Assembly: GCF_023520895.1 (NCBI RefSeq)
Contig: NZ_CP026029.1
Location: forward strand, 1,488,001 to 1,552,000
DNA from: Paenibacillus sp. PK3_47
GTDB lineage: Bacteria > Bacillota > Bacilli > Paenibacillales > Paenibacillaceae
Direction of reading: 5' to 3'
Length of the DNA: 64,000 nt
Positions 8,743 to 17,976 of the stretch are shown piece by piece (the stretch's first letter is position 1; the number at the start of each line of letters is the position of its first letter). The translations under genes were made by a program, and so were the position numbers. The notes beneath the pieces are model-generated. The model did not search any database. It had not been told where the DNA came from and saw only the letters and a list, made by a program, of their open reading frames with translations.

Positions 8743-9408
8743 TTAAGTAAAGGTCCGCAATACTTCTGCAGCAGAAGCAGCGATTTTGAATTCATCGTCC
8801 CGGAAAGCAAACAGCGAGATCAGGAACATGAATGTAACAATGGCGAAAAGGCCCATACAGATATAAGAGGACACTCTTTGCGAACGCGGCCCCACGGTAA
8901 TGCCCCAGCTGATGAGGAAGGACCACAGGCCATTGGAGAAGTGGAAGCAGGCTGCAATAATGGCAATTACATAAATGACAAGCATCAGCGGCTGGGTTGC
9001 AATGTCATGCATCACTCCGCCGAGCTCTTCGTGCTCAACGTTACCTACGGCAACCTGAACCCGTGTCTCGAACATATGCCATACGATGAAGACGAAGGTG
9101 ATGACACCGCTGATCCGCTGCAGGGTATAACGCCAGTTTCTTTCCAGGTTAAAACGGTTCAGGTTCGGCTTGGATTGATAAGCAATGTACAGCCCGTAAA
9201 CTCCGTGGTAGAGCAGCGGAAGCCAGATACCGAACAATTCCAGGAAGAAGACGAGCGGCAGGCTGTTCAGCCACAGCACACTGTCGGTGAAACCAGAAGC
9301 GCCACCCTCTACTGCTGCGAAATTCGTCATCATATGTTCGATGAAGAAGAATCCGAGCGGGATAACGCCGAGCAAGGAATGAATCTTTCTGGAATAAAAT
9401 CCTCTCAT
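8743..9408 (-). CDS. sdhC: Succinate dehydrogenase cytochrome b558 subunit
   Basis: 221 residues from the ATG at 9408, which follows GGAAAGGGGACA. It is the single di-heme membrane anchor typical of the Bacillus-type SdhC, with five predicted hydrophobic helices and histidines in HSLLG, IEHMMTNF, YHGVYG, VWHMFE and HFSNG positions suited to haem ligation. It anchors SdhAB to the membrane and reduces menaquinone. First gene of sdhCAB. The upstream spacer to the divergent LysR gene carries candidate operators. Confidence 0.93.
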   Translation of the reverse strand: MRGFYSRKIHSLLGVIPLGFFFIEHMMTNFAAVEGGASGFTDSVLWLNSLPLVFFLELFGIWLPLLYHGVYGLYIAYQSKPNLNRFNLERNWRYTLQRISGVITFVFIVWHMFETRVQVAVGNVEHEELGGVMHDIATQPLMLVIYVIAIIAACFHFSNGLWSFLISWGITVGPRSQRVSSYICMGLFAIVTFMFLISLFAFRDDEFKIAASAAEVLRTFT

Positions 9409-9560
9409 GCAAAGTGTCCCCTTTCCAATTAAAACAGCGTTTTCATTAATGAGCATACACTCCCGGGAGTACAGTTGAAACAGGGGAAGCCGGAGGCCGA
9501 AATGCCGCCTGAATCTCTATTTGCAACGTTATCCGTGCTTTTCCCGGACTTTGCTGAATA

Positions 9561-9577
9561 ATTCACAATATGTGAAT
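9561..9577. promoter_or_regulatory. Candidate LysR-type operator
   Basis: ATTCACAATATGTGAAT has perfect 7-base arms and contains T-N11-A (9563-9575), the geometry of LysR-type boxes. It lies between sdhC and the divergent LysR gene. Whether that regulator binds here is inferred from position only. Confidence 0.45.
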
Positions 9578-9677
9578 ATCTTGTGTCACTTTGTATGTTA
9601 CTCTTTTTTAGCTTATAAGGGAATTGCAATCTAATTATTAAACGTTATAGAATAAACGCATAAGAATATTTTTAATA

Positions 9678-9692
9678 TGATAATAATTCTCA
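9678..9692. promoter_or_regulatory. Fur-like box between sdhC and the LysR gene
   Basis: TGATAATAATTCTCA matches the 15-base 7-1-7 Fur consensus (TGATAAT-N-ATTATCA) at all but one arm position. It is about 270 bases upstream of sdhC and 166 bases upstream of the LysR start, so either promoter could be iron-controlled. The 9409-9857 spacer holds no other gene. Confidence 0.55.
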
Positions 9693-9857
9693 TTTAGAAG
9701 AAAGAATCCCAGGAAATCCGTTCTTTTTTCATACATTTCAAAATAAAAGGAGCGCCGCGGCTATGCTTTTTGTCACTTTCAAGCCCGGCATTTACACGTA
9801 CAGTAAATTCAGATTACCGCTACTACTATACTATCTGGACCACGGGAGGCCTCTGTT

Positions 9858-10757
9858 ATGTTTGACGATTTGGATATCTTCGCCGCAGTGGTGGAGCACT
9901 CCAGCCTGAACCGGGCATCACGCCAGCTCAATCTGTCCCAGCCCGCCCTTTCACGCAAAATCTCCAAGCTGGAGGAAAGGCTCGGCGTGGATCTTTTCAA
10001 CCGTTTCGGCAAACGTCTGGAGCTCACTGAGGTGGGCCGCCTTACTTATACCTATGCGCTTGAGCAGCGGCAGCAGCGTGCCAAATTTCTGGAGGCGCTG
10101 TCTAAATTCAAAGAGGGTGAGCCCCAGCTCGTGACGCTCGGCGCCAGCCTGACCACGCTTCAGACTACCCTTCCGCCGCTGGTGAATGCTTATACAGAAA
10201 AATATCCGGCCGCCGAGCTGAAGCTGATCACCGGAAAAACGCATGAAATCGTCTCCTCGGTCAGTGAAGGCAAATCCGATGTCGGCATTATTGCCTCCTC
10301 CATTCAGGAGCCGGGCCTGCGCTGCATTCCGCTGTTTGAGGATCAGCTGAGACTGGTCGTTTCGGAGAATCATCCCCTGACCCGGCCTGCCAAGCTGACG
10401 ATGGATCATCTGTCCAAGCTGCCGATGATTCTGTTCTCCAAGGGTACCTGGTACCGCCGGATGACAGACGAGCTGTTCCAGCGCTGCGGCGTCGATCCCG
10501 ATGTGCGGATGGAGATTGACTCCTTCGAGGCGATCGTCCGCCTGCTGCCGACGATCAAGGCGGCGGCACTGCTGCCGAAGTCTTATCTGCGCCCGGAGCT
10601 GCTGAACGGCGGCGGGCTGATGTCCCTGCATATCAAGGAGCTGGAGCAGACACAGCGGACCACCTGTCTCATCTATCCGACCAGCGGCGGGCTGAGCACG
10701 GCCGCACGCTGCCTGGTCCAGGTCACCGAGGAAGTGTTTCTCTCGGGACATGAATAA
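9858..10757 (+). CDS. LysR-family transcriptional regulator divergent from sdhCAB
   Basis: 299 residues. An N-terminal winged helix-turn-helix (residues about 1-60, with ASRQLNLSQPALSRKISKLEERLG) is followed by a two-lobe effector domain of normal length. The position back-to-back with sdhCAB suggests it may control that operon or itself, as is common for LysR regulators, but the effector is unknown. GGGAGG precedes the ATG. B. subtilis CcpC and YwbI-type regulators are related possibilities. Confidence 0.85.
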   Translation: MFDDLDIFAAVVEHSSLNRASRQLNLSQPALSRKISKLEERLGVDLFNRFGKRLELTEVGRLTYTYALEQRQQRAKFLEALSKFKEGEPQLVTLGASLTTLQTTLPPLVNAYTEKYPAAELKLITGKTHEIVSSVSEGKSDVGIIASSIQEPGLRCIPLFEDQLRLVVSENHPLTRPAKLTMDHLSKLPMILFSKGTWYRRMTDELFQRCGVDPDVRMEIDSFEAIVRLLPTIKAAALLPKSYLRPELLNGGGLMSLHIKELEQTQRTTCLIYPTSGGLSTAARCLVQVTEEVFLSGHE

Positions 10758-10762
10758 CATGA

Positions 10763-10812
10763 AATCCCCGTTGTTTCAGTCCACTGTTCAGTGGACCGGA
10801 CCAACGGGGATT
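10763..10812. terminator. Bidirectional terminator, LysR gene / binding protein gene
   Basis: AATCCCCGTTG pairs with CAACGGGGATT, with an inner GTCCACTG/CAGTGGAC stem. It separates two converging genes. Confidence 0.75.
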
Positions 10813-10855
10813 GTTCAATGGTACGGCTGTTCAGTTATGTTCTTGACTTACTGGA

Positions 10856-12508
10856 TTAACGGAACTGGCCAGCGTCGATCGCTTTTTGCTTCTCATCAAG
10901 GATTTCCTGGTAGCCTGCATCAAGGTATGCTTTCTTGGCTGCTTCATAGTTGGCATCGAATTCAGCTTCAGGGCCCAGCACAATTTTTACGTACTGCTCC
11001 TGGAACAGGGTGTTGAGATCTGCCTTGTACTCATTAACCTTTTCAAGGACAACAGTGAACATGGCGTCAGGTGTGCGGAACTCTGCAGTTTCGTTATAAT
11101 ATTTCACCAGATCTTCAGCAAGATATTCATGCCCGGCCGGTGCCCAGTTGCGGAGATTCGCCTTGAGCGTTTTGTCAGCATCCGGATACTGTGCAATCTC
11201 GGTTACAAGGCCCCAGTAGTCTTTGTTGTTGTTCTGTGACAGGACAGACTCGCCTTTGTAATCCGGGTTCTTCACAGCAATGCCTTCTGCGTCAAGCGTA
11301 TAGTTTTCGCCTTCAACACCGTTCTGGAACTTGAACAGGTTCTCCGGCTGGCTCAGCCACTCGAGATACATCCAGACTGCAGCGCGTTCTTCATCTGTAG
11401 TTTCATAGTTGATCCCCATGATGAAGCCAAACGGCCAGTATGCCCGTCCTTGCGGCTTGCGGCCTTCCGGAACACCTGCGTATGGAGGCACTACCGCAAA
11501 TTCGGCATCCGGATTGTTTGCCAGGGTTGAAGTAATAACATCCGTATTGTTGGTCAGATAGAATCCGAAAGTGCCTGTTTTGCCGGACACGAATTCAGCT
11601 TTGATCTTATTCTCGTCGGTACGCAGATAGAACTCCTTATCAATGAGGCCGTTGTTATACTGATAGTTCAGGTTGCGCAGCCAGCGCTCTGTATCAGCAG
11701 TGGTGAGATCAGCAACGCTCAGGTCGGAATACAGCGCACGGTAGTTAGCGTCGACCGGCCAGTCACGGAAAGCATAGTTGTAGTTGAAGCTGTTGGCAGT
11801 CAGGCTGCCGCCGGTTACCCCGAGTCCTGCTTCCTTCCATTTCACCAGCATCTCATTGTATTTCTCAAGAGAAGTCAGATCTTCAACCTTCATACCGACC
11901 TTCTCCACCCAGTCCTTGCGGATGATGTTGACAAAGTTATCGGCTTCAGGGCGTGCAGCATAGAAAAAGATATTCTTGTCATCTACAACACCGTACTGCT
12001 TAATCGTCTCGCCCATGTTTTTCCAGTAGGTCGGTGCGTAATTTTCGATTTCAGCCCAATCCAGCGGCTGCATAACATCCTCACCATAATAAGTAAGCGC
12101 TTGCGGCATATCGTAATGGAAAATAATATCCGGTGCCTTGTGCGATGCCAGCAGCTGCTCAAAGTCAATAACCTCGCTTTTCCGGGTAATCGGAATATAG
12201 TTGACGTCGATATTGTACTTGTCGCCGAACTCCGACTGAACCCAGCGGGTGTAGTAGTTATCGGTTACATTCCAGCCTTCAAAAGCGCGCTCATAGACCG
12301 GGATATCGATCGTAACTCTTTCTTTAAAACCTTGGGAGTAATCGGCGAATCCGCCTTCGGCCTGGTTATTGGCTGCCGCCGTTTCTGCAGGGGCGTTCGG
12401 CTCATTCGCGGCACTCGTGTTATTGTTATTTCCTCCGGAGCAACCAGCCAGCATACCCGCCGTCATCACGGATGCCATCATTAACGATACAAATCTTTTT
12501 TTGTTCAT
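10856..12508 (-). CDS. Extracellular sugar-binding lipoprotein (LplA-like)
   Basis: 550 residues. A lipoprotein signal ends in LAGCSGG, so the mature protein would be anchored through Cys23 outside the membrane. The rest looks like a family 1 extracellular solute-binding protein of the LplA/YtcQ type that serves oligosaccharide ABC transporters in Paenibacillus. Length fits the family. It is the third gene after the two permeases (12565-14435). No ATPase gene is present; such systems usually share an MsmX-type ATPase encoded elsewhere. Substrate is not readable from the sequence. Confidence 0.88.
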   Translation of the reverse strand: MNKKRFVSLMMASVMTAGMLAGCSGGNNNNTSAANEPNAPAETAAANNQAEGGFADYSQGFKERVTIDIPVYERAFEGWNVTDNYYTRWVQSEFGDKYNIDVNYIPITRKSEVIDFEQLLASHKAPDIIFHYDMPQALTYYGEDVMQPLDWAEIENYAPTYWKNMGETIKQYGVVDDKNIFFYAARPEADNFVNIIRKDWVEKVGMKVEDLTSLEKYNEMLVKWKEAGLGVTGGSLTANSFNYNYAFRDWPVDANYRALYSDLSVADLTTADTERWLRNLNYQYNNGLIDKEFYLRTDENKIKAEFVSGKTGTFGFYLTNNTDVITSTLANNPDAEFAVVPPYAGVPEGRKPQGRAYWPFGFIMGINYETTDEERAAVWMYLEWLSQPENLFKFQNGVEGENYTLDAEGIAVKNPDYKGESVLSQNNNKDYWGLVTEIAQYPDADKTLKANLRNWAPAGHEYLAEDLVKYYNETAEFRTPDAMFTVVLEKVNEYKADLNTLFQEQYVKIVLGPEAEFDANYEAAKKAYLDAGYQEILDEKQKAIDAGQFR

Positions 12509-12564
12509 TGCAATTCCCCCATTTCGATTTTCGTAAAAGTAGAATTACTAAAGAAGCTGTAAGA

Positions 12565-13464
12565 TTACTCTTTGACTGCCCCCAGCATAACGCCCTGAAC
12601 GAAGTATTTCTGGACAAAAGGATACACGCAGAGAATAGGCAAAGTTGCAAATACAACAACGGAGGCTTTAAGCACTTCAGGATTACTTAACTGTACCGTG
12701 GTCGCTTCCAGCTGGAAGCTTTCACTGGCCTGAATGACAAGATAATACAGCTTCAGCTGCAGCGGCCGCAGATCAGTCGCATGCTTGATATAGAACAGGG
12801 CATCCTGGTAAGCATTCCAGCGTCCGACCGCGTAAAAAAGTGAAAGGGTGGCAATAATCGGTTTGGACAGCGGAATTACAATGCTCCACAGAATCCGGAA
12901 ATGTCCGGCACCGTCAATCCGTGCGGATTCTTCCAGGCTGACCGGAATACTGCTCGTCAGAGAGGTCTTCATGATCAGCAGGTTGAAGGCACTGAAAGAT
13001 AACGGCAGGACCAGTGACCAGATCGTATCCATCAGTCCCAGGTTATTAATGTTCATGTAATCCGGGATAATCCCACCGCTGAAATACATCGTGAAGAGGA
13101 AAATGAAGGTGATGACCCGGCGGCCCTTGAATTGGGTTCTGGACAGCGGATAAGCTGCGCAGATGGTCAGAATCATCCCCAGAATCGTGAACAGCACGGT
13201 TACGATGACCGAAATATACAGGGAGCGGAGGATACTGGCATCCGCAAAAATCTTCTTGTACGCTTCAATGGTGAAGCCCTGCGGCCAAAGGAAGACCTTG
13301 TTGGCTATGACAAAAGAGTCGGCACTGAGGGATTTGGATACGACATGTACAAACGGCAGTAAACATACCAGCGAAGCTATAACCAGGGCAATTTTGATCA
13401 GCAAATCCCAGATGTCTAAACGCCCTCTGCTTGATACGGCAGGACTTACGGTTGATGCTCTCAT
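12565..13464 (-). CDS. Carbohydrate ABC transporter permease (LplC/YtcP-like)
   Basis: 299 residues with six predicted membrane helices. The binding-protein-dependent permease signature (EAA loop) is visible as SLEESARIDGAGHFRILWSIVIPLSKP. The C-terminal GAVKE matches the LplC/YtcP group. It pairs with the 318-residue permease just upstream (14-base gap). AAAGGAGAG precedes the start. Confidence 0.9.
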   Translation of the reverse strand: MRASTVSPAVSSRGRLDIWDLLIKIALVIASLVCLLPFVHVVSKSLSADSFVIANKVFLWPQGFTIEAYKKIFADASILRSLYISVIVTVLFTILGMILTICAAYPLSRTQFKGRRVITFIFLFTMYFSGGIIPDYMNINNLGLMDTIWSLVLPLSFSAFNLLIMKTSLTSSIPVSLEESARIDGAGHFRILWSIVIPLSKPIIATLSLFYAVGRWNAYQDALFYIKHATDLRPLQLKLYYLVIQASESFQLEATTVQLSNPEVLKASVVVFATLPILCVYPFVQKYFVQGVMLGAVKE

Positions 13465-13478
13465 GGGTTCTCTCCTTT

Positions 13479-14435
13479 CTAGAGTATTCCGTCCTCGCCG
13501 AGCTTCTTGGCAATGCGGTCAGCCGTTATGACAAGCACAATACCGATAACGGACTGGAACAGGCCCACCGCTGTCGCCCGGCTGAAGTTGCCGGATTCAA
13601 TCCCCCAGCGGTATACCAGAACCGGTATGGTTGTTGTGAACTCTGTGGTGGCTTTGTTCTGCAGGGACCAGATCCGTTCAAACGAACCGTCCATCACTTT
13701 ACCCAGGTTCATAATCAGCAGGGTGACAATGGTTGCACGGATCGAAGGAAGCGTAATATTCCATACCTTTCTCCAGCGTCCGGCTCCATCCACGGTGGCC
13801 GCTTCATACATTTCCGGGTTAATCCCGCTGATGGCTGCCAGATAGATGATCGTTCCCCAGCCCATGCTGTGCCAGACACCAATGGCCAGATAACTGATCA
13901 GCCAGTTCGTGTCCTCCTGCAGGAACGGAATCCGGGTCCCGCCGAGCAGTTCAATTAAGTTGTTGACGACACCGCTTCCTTCACTAAGCAGCTGGTACGC
14001 AATGGCCCCGATGATAACCCAGGACAGGAAGTGCGGCAGATACAGCAGAGTCTGGTTAACACGTTTGAACCTTACACTTTTGACTTCATTCAGCATCAGC
14101 GCCAGCACGATCGGCATGGTAAAACTGAAGCAGAGGTCAAGCACATTAAGCAGCAGTGTGTTGCGGACGGCACGGCCGAAATCCGGCTTGGAGAAAATCT
14201 CCTGAAAGATTTCAAAACCGACCCACTCACTGCCCCAGAAGCCTCTTGCGATCTTATAATCTTTAAAAGCGATTACAAGCCCGCCCATCGGCAGATACTT
14301 GAAAACGATTACAAAAGCCAGCGGTAAAAATACAAGCAAATACAGCTGCCAGTCACGCTGGAGATAATAAAGCGGCCCCTGCTTTCTGCTTAATAAAGTA
14401 GTCTGATTTGTCTTTGAAGCGTTTACAACTTTCAA
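13479..14435 (-). CDS. Carbohydrate ABC transporter permease (LplB/YteP-like)
   Basis: 318 residues from a TTG at 14435. AGGAGGTG lies 4-5 bases before this TTG, whereas an ATG 21 bases upstream lies before the ribosome site. Six membrane helices and an EAA loop (MYEAATVDGAGRWRKVWNITLPSI) identify it as the inner-membrane partner of the downstream permease. First gene of the three-gene transporter operon, downstream of the AraC-type regulator. Confidence 0.9.
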   Translation of the reverse strand: MKVVNASKTNQTTLLSRKQGPLYYLQRDWQLYLLVFLPLAFVIVFKYLPMGGLVIAFKDYKIARGFWGSEWVGFEIFQEIFSKPDFGRAVRNTLLLNVLDLCFSFTMPIVLALMLNEVKSVRFKRVNQTLLYLPHFLSWVIIGAIAYQLLSEGSGVVNNLIELLGGTRIPFLQEDTNWLISYLAIGVWHSMGWGTIIYLAAISGINPEMYEAATVDGAGRWRKVWNITLPSIRATIVTLLIMNLGKVMDGSFERIWSLQNKATTEFTTTIPVLVYRWGIESGNFSRATAVGLFQSVIGIVLVITADRIAKKLGEDGIL

Positions 14436-14620
14436 AGTTTCACCTCCTGCCCCCAATGTTCCCTCACCAGCCTGTGCTGCCTGGCTTGAATCCTATGCTA
14501 GCTCCTTTAGCCGGTCTTGAAAATCATGAGTATTGATGATCCCCATCAAATTTGATTAGAACCCGGTATTATCGGCTAGTGCAGCGGTTAGATAATCAAA
14601 TATGATAGGCATTCCCAAAA

Positions 14621-14635
14621 ATAAAACGCTTTCAT
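14621..14635. promoter_or_regulatory. cre-like site upstream of the sugar transporter operon
   Basis: On the minus strand ATGAAAGCGTTTTAT resembles the CcpA cre consensus (TGWAANCGNTNWCA), about 190 bases before the first permease. Carbon catabolite control is inferred. Confidence 0.45.
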
Positions 14636-14639
14636 TAAC

Positions 14640-14675
14640 AAAAAAGGGCCGCCGGCCCCGGCCAGGAGCAGCCCT
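14640..14675 (-). terminator. Terminator after the AraC-type regulator
   Basis: A GC-rich hairpin (GGGCTGC...GCGGCCC) directly after the regulator stop is followed on the minus strand by six T. Confidence 0.65.
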
Positions 14676-16943
14676 CTAGGAGCTTTTACTCTTGGCCGAC
14701 TTGTAGCTGCTCGGCGGCATTCCTTCATATTTACGGAAAAAACGGTTGAAGCTCTGTACATTGAAATAGCCAACCTCTGCGGCAATCTGCTTGATCGTCA
14801 GTTCGCTGTCCAGCAGCAGCTCCTTGGCTTTGTCGATGCGCAGCTGGTTCAGGAAATCGATCATGCTTTTTCCGGTTTGCTCGTACACGATTTTGCGCAT
14901 ATAGGAGTAGCTGATCCCGATCTCTTTTGCCATATCCTCGAAGACGATTTCTTCACGGTAATGCTCTTTTAAATATTGAATGATCCGTTCCCCGTGATTG
15001 CTCTCACCAGTGCTGTGATCCAGGCTCTGCACAATTTCCCGGAACAGCTCATGCAGATATCCCTCCAGCTCTTCCAGTGTATCCATAGCAGCCAGGATGC
15101 TGTAAATGTTGCCTTTCCCCATAATCATTCTTCCGGTGCTGATATGATTCTCACGCAGATGCTTAATCGTCGCACCTAGCAGCTGATGGTAAATGAACAT
15201 GATGTTATCATAAGAAATATTCTCTTCGGCGCTAATCTGGCTGCGGATAACCTGCAGCTCTTTGAAAATCCCGTCCAGATTGCCGGCGTCCAGGAAATTG
15301 AGAATCCGCCGCTCGCTGCAGTCGAAGTCGATATATTTGCGTCTGCTCTCCTCTTCTTCCTCCCAGTACATAATGCTGCCGGCTCCGTTAATCATCCGCT
15401 GCTTAATCAGCTCCATCGCTTCAAACAGCCGCTCTGATACCAGTTCAGGCGCATCTGCCGTATCACTGACTGCGATCGTCACAGAATGCGTAAGCAGCGC
15501 ATGGGATTCACTCCGGATCGTCTCCATGACCTGATGGATCTGCAGCCTGCTCTCCTCTTCCTCCTGCGGTGCAAAGTTCATTACAATCACTATGCAGCCG
15601 TCGTTATGATAGACAGAGGTGGCCAAAATCCCTTCCGGAAAAAGACTTTCGTACTTCGTATTCAGCAGATACCGGTGATAGCTGCGGGTCTCCACATTGG
15701 TGTTGCCTACATACACCCTGTACCGGTCGATGGAAACTACGGCAATCCTGTAACACGCTTCCGGAAACATCTCCGTGATCCGCGGCGGAATTTCACCGCG
15801 CAAAAGACGGTGGACGGCCAGACTCCGTGCATCCTGCTCACGCTCCTGCAGCAGCTGGAACAGGCTCTCCTCTTCCTCCTGCATCCGCCTGAACGCCATA
15901 TCCAGGAAGGCAAGTTCATTCCTGCCTACAACACCGAGATCGCTTTTGGAGCGTATCGTCCGGACCAGCTGCCTGAGCGGCCTTGACAGCCATGTGGCGA
16001 GAAAGACAGCCAGTACCGTCCCCAGCGCAATAATTGCCCCTGTAAGCAAAATAATATTCCCCTGCATATCCCGAGACTTGCTCATGAGGTCGTCCAGAGG
16101 ACTCCAGCTTACATACCACCATCCGGACGATTCTGAACGGTTCCACGCATAAACCATCCGTCTGCTGTCAAGATCATGAAACGTATAGCCTTCTCCTGAC
16201 TCAAGGGTCAGCATATCCCGCAGAAAAGGCAGCTCCAGGCCGTCGGTGAGCAGCAGTGCTTTGTCTCTGTGGGAAATCACCCGCCCTTCCGCATCCAAAA
16301 GCAGGTGGCTGGTGTCTCCGTCCTCTGAGGAATGCAAATACTTTCCGATCTGGCTCTCCTTCATGTTGACGACAATGATTCCGTTGGTAGTAGTGGACAA
16401 GCGGTTGAGGGGGTAGACATACGAAACAACATTGATGCCGGATTCAAGCTTGCGCGGAACCCATATGCCGCTGATTCCCCGCTGCTCCGCAAGAGCCTCT
16501 GTTGTCCAGTCGATGGATTCATAGCGGTCCAGGGTTGTGGCCCCGCTGTCCGTGGAAATCACATAATCCGAATCTTTCAGATAAAAGTATGAGGAGGCTA
16601 CACCATCTACCCGGCGGTTTAAATTAACCAGCTCCTTGGTCACTGACTGCGCCCGGCTTACATTGTTGTAGTTGGAGTTGAGTTCGGAGTAGGTATAGAT
16701 ACTGCGGATGCGGTCAAAAATATTGGTTGCAGCCAGACGCGACGTATCCTGCGCCAGGTTGGCCAGCGCATTCTCGTTCAGCTCACGGCCGGCATTCAAC
16801 CCGGCAAGCATGGATTCCCCGATGGCTGACTCGGAATTCTCAATAATCTGTGCTCCGCTGTACCAAGTCAGAACGGCAGTAGGAATGGCCATGATGCAGA
16901 ATAGAATCAATGCCAGCTGCAGCATCATCGGTATCTTTTTCAT
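14676..16943 (-). CDS. Membrane-bound AraC-family regulator of sugar uptake
   Basis: 755 residues from the ATG at 16943, preceded by AGGGGGAT. Architecture: a membrane helix at about 10-30, an extracellular Cache-like sensing region, a second helix near residue 300, a HAMP-like and intermediate region, and a C-terminal AraC DNA-binding domain with two helix-turn-helix motifs (EDMAKEIGISYSYMRKIV, IKQIAAEVGYFNVQSFNRFFRKYEG). Such one-component regulators usually control the adjacent Lpl-type transporter, which follows at 14435. A cre-like site lies upstream. Ligand unknown. Confidence 0.87.
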   Translation of the reverse strand: MKKIPMMLQLALILFCIMAIPTAVLTWYSGAQIIENSESAIGESMLAGLNAGRELNENALANLAQDTSRLAATNIFDRIRSIYTYSELNSNYNNVSRAQSVTKELVNLNRRVDGVASSYFYLKDSDYVISTDSGATTLDRYESIDWTTEALAEQRGISGIWVPRKLESGINVVSYVYPLNRLSTTTNGIIVVNMKESQIGKYLHSSEDGDTSHLLLDAEGRVISHRDKALLLTDGLELPFLRDMLTLESGEGYTFHDLDSRRMVYAWNRSESSGWWYVSWSPLDDLMSKSRDMQGNIILLTGAIIALGTVLAVFLATWLSRPLRQLVRTIRSKSDLGVVGRNELAFLDMAFRRMQEEEESLFQLLQEREQDARSLAVHRLLRGEIPPRITEMFPEACYRIAVVSIDRYRVYVGNTNVETRSYHRYLLNTKYESLFPEGILATSVYHNDGCIVIVMNFAPQEEEESRLQIHQVMETIRSESHALLTHSVTIAVSDTADAPELVSERLFEAMELIKQRMINGAGSIMYWEEEEESRRKYIDFDCSERRILNFLDAGNLDGIFKELQVIRSQISAEENISYDNIMFIYHQLLGATIKHLRENHISTGRMIMGKGNIYSILAAMDTLEELEGYLHELFREIVQSLDHSTGESNHGERIIQYLKEHYREEIVFEDMAKEIGISYSYMRKIVYEQTGKSMIDFLNQLRIDKAKELLLDSELTIKQIAAEVGYFNVQSFNRFFRKYEGMPPSSYKSAKSKSS

Positions 16944-17021
16944 TGTTGATCCCCCTATTGTTTCTGTAAATCCTTGAGCAGCCCTCGTTCTCCCCAGCAG
17001 CAAACAGGCTCACACCACATA

Positions 17022-17035
17022 TATAAGCGCTTACA
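17022..17035. promoter_or_regulatory. cre-like site upstream of the AraC-type regulator
   Basis: TATAAGCGCTTACA is one base away from the palindromic cre consensus TGTAAGCGCTTACA and lies 79-92 bases before the regulator start. The rest of the 16944-17293 spacer shows no gene. Confidence 0.6.
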
Positions 17036-17226
17036 TTAATCCTAATATAATATGAAACACCAGCTGGCGTATATCCCGATTATTATTATTTTATCATTTT
17101 AAGAAACATTTCATATATATCCCTCAGGAAATTTCCCGGGCAAATTTGTAAAAATTTTAAAATATTCCAGTTGACGCAGCAATACACACCCAGCCGCCTC
17201 TCCGCAAAGTCCGGAGTCATCATCAT

Positions 17227-17255
17227 AAAAAAATAACCCGGACACGTGTCCGGGT
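17227..17255 (-). terminator. Terminator after the ktr genes
   Basis: ACCCGGACACGTGTCCGGGT is a perfect 20-base palindrome followed on the minus strand by a T run, 39 bases after the TrkA-like gene. Confidence 0.85.
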
Positions 17256-17293
17256 CTGCTTTGTATTTTAACCTAAAGTATCTTGATCCCTTT

Positions 17294-17962
17294 CTACTCC
17301 GCGTTCACTGCCTCCTCCTCAAACTCTTCAATACTCTCATTAGAGCCGATGACAACCATAATATCGCCCTCATTCACATAATCATGTGCGGTAGGCGCCA
17401 CGATAATCCCGTCGCTGCGGTTCAGGGCAATAATGCTGCACCCGTATTTTGCCCGTGTATTGAGATCAGAGAGGCTTTTGCCGTCCATACAGGAGGGCAC
17501 GGTCAGTTCAACTACTTTGTAATCCTTCGATATCTCAAAATAATCCAGCAGATTCGGAGTCACCAGCTGATGCGCCACCCGGATGCCCATATCCCGCTCC
17601 GGAAAAATAACCCTGTCCACCCCCAGCTTCGACAATGCGCGCCCGTGCAGAATGGAAATGGCTTTGGCCACCACCTGTTTCACACCGAGCTCCTTGAGCA
17701 GAATCGCCGCCAGAATGCTGCGCTCCATATTGTCCCCGATCGCGACGATGCCGCAGTCAAAGTTACGCACACCAAGCGAACGCAGAATCCCTTCATCTGT
17801 AGCATCGGCCATCACTGCATGCGTCAGCTGTCCGGTCATTTCCTCGACCCGCTCTTCCTGATGATCGATGCCAAGCACTTCATAGCCCATAGTCATCAAT
17901 TCAAGCGCCAGACTGGCACCGAAGCGGCCCAGGCCGATCACAACAAACTGCTGTGGTTTCAT
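17294..17962 (-). CDS. ktrA: Ktr potassium uptake regulatory subunit (RCK protein)
   Basis: 222 residues, the length of KtrA/KtrC. An N-terminal Rossmann fold (VIGLGRFGASLALEL) binds ATP/ADP or NAD(H); a C-terminal RCK_C domain (about 135-215) in such proteins binds c-di-AMP. It forms a cytoplasmic octameric ring that gates the KtrB-type channel. It follows the membrane subunit gene by 14 bases. It could equally be named ktrC; the sequence alone does not decide. Confidence 0.88.
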   Translation of the reverse strand: MKPQQFVVIGLGRFGASLALELMTMGYEVLGIDHQEERVEEMTGQLTHAVMADATDEGILRSLGVRNFDCGIVAIGDNMERSILAAILLKELGVKQVVAKAISILHGRALSKLGVDRVIFPERDMGIRVAHQLVTPNLLDYFEISKDYKVVELTVPSCMDGKSLSDLNTRAKYGCSIIALNRSDGIIVAPTAHDYVNEGDIMVVIGSNESIEEFEEEAVNAE

Positions 17963-17976
17963 AATTCCATTAACCC

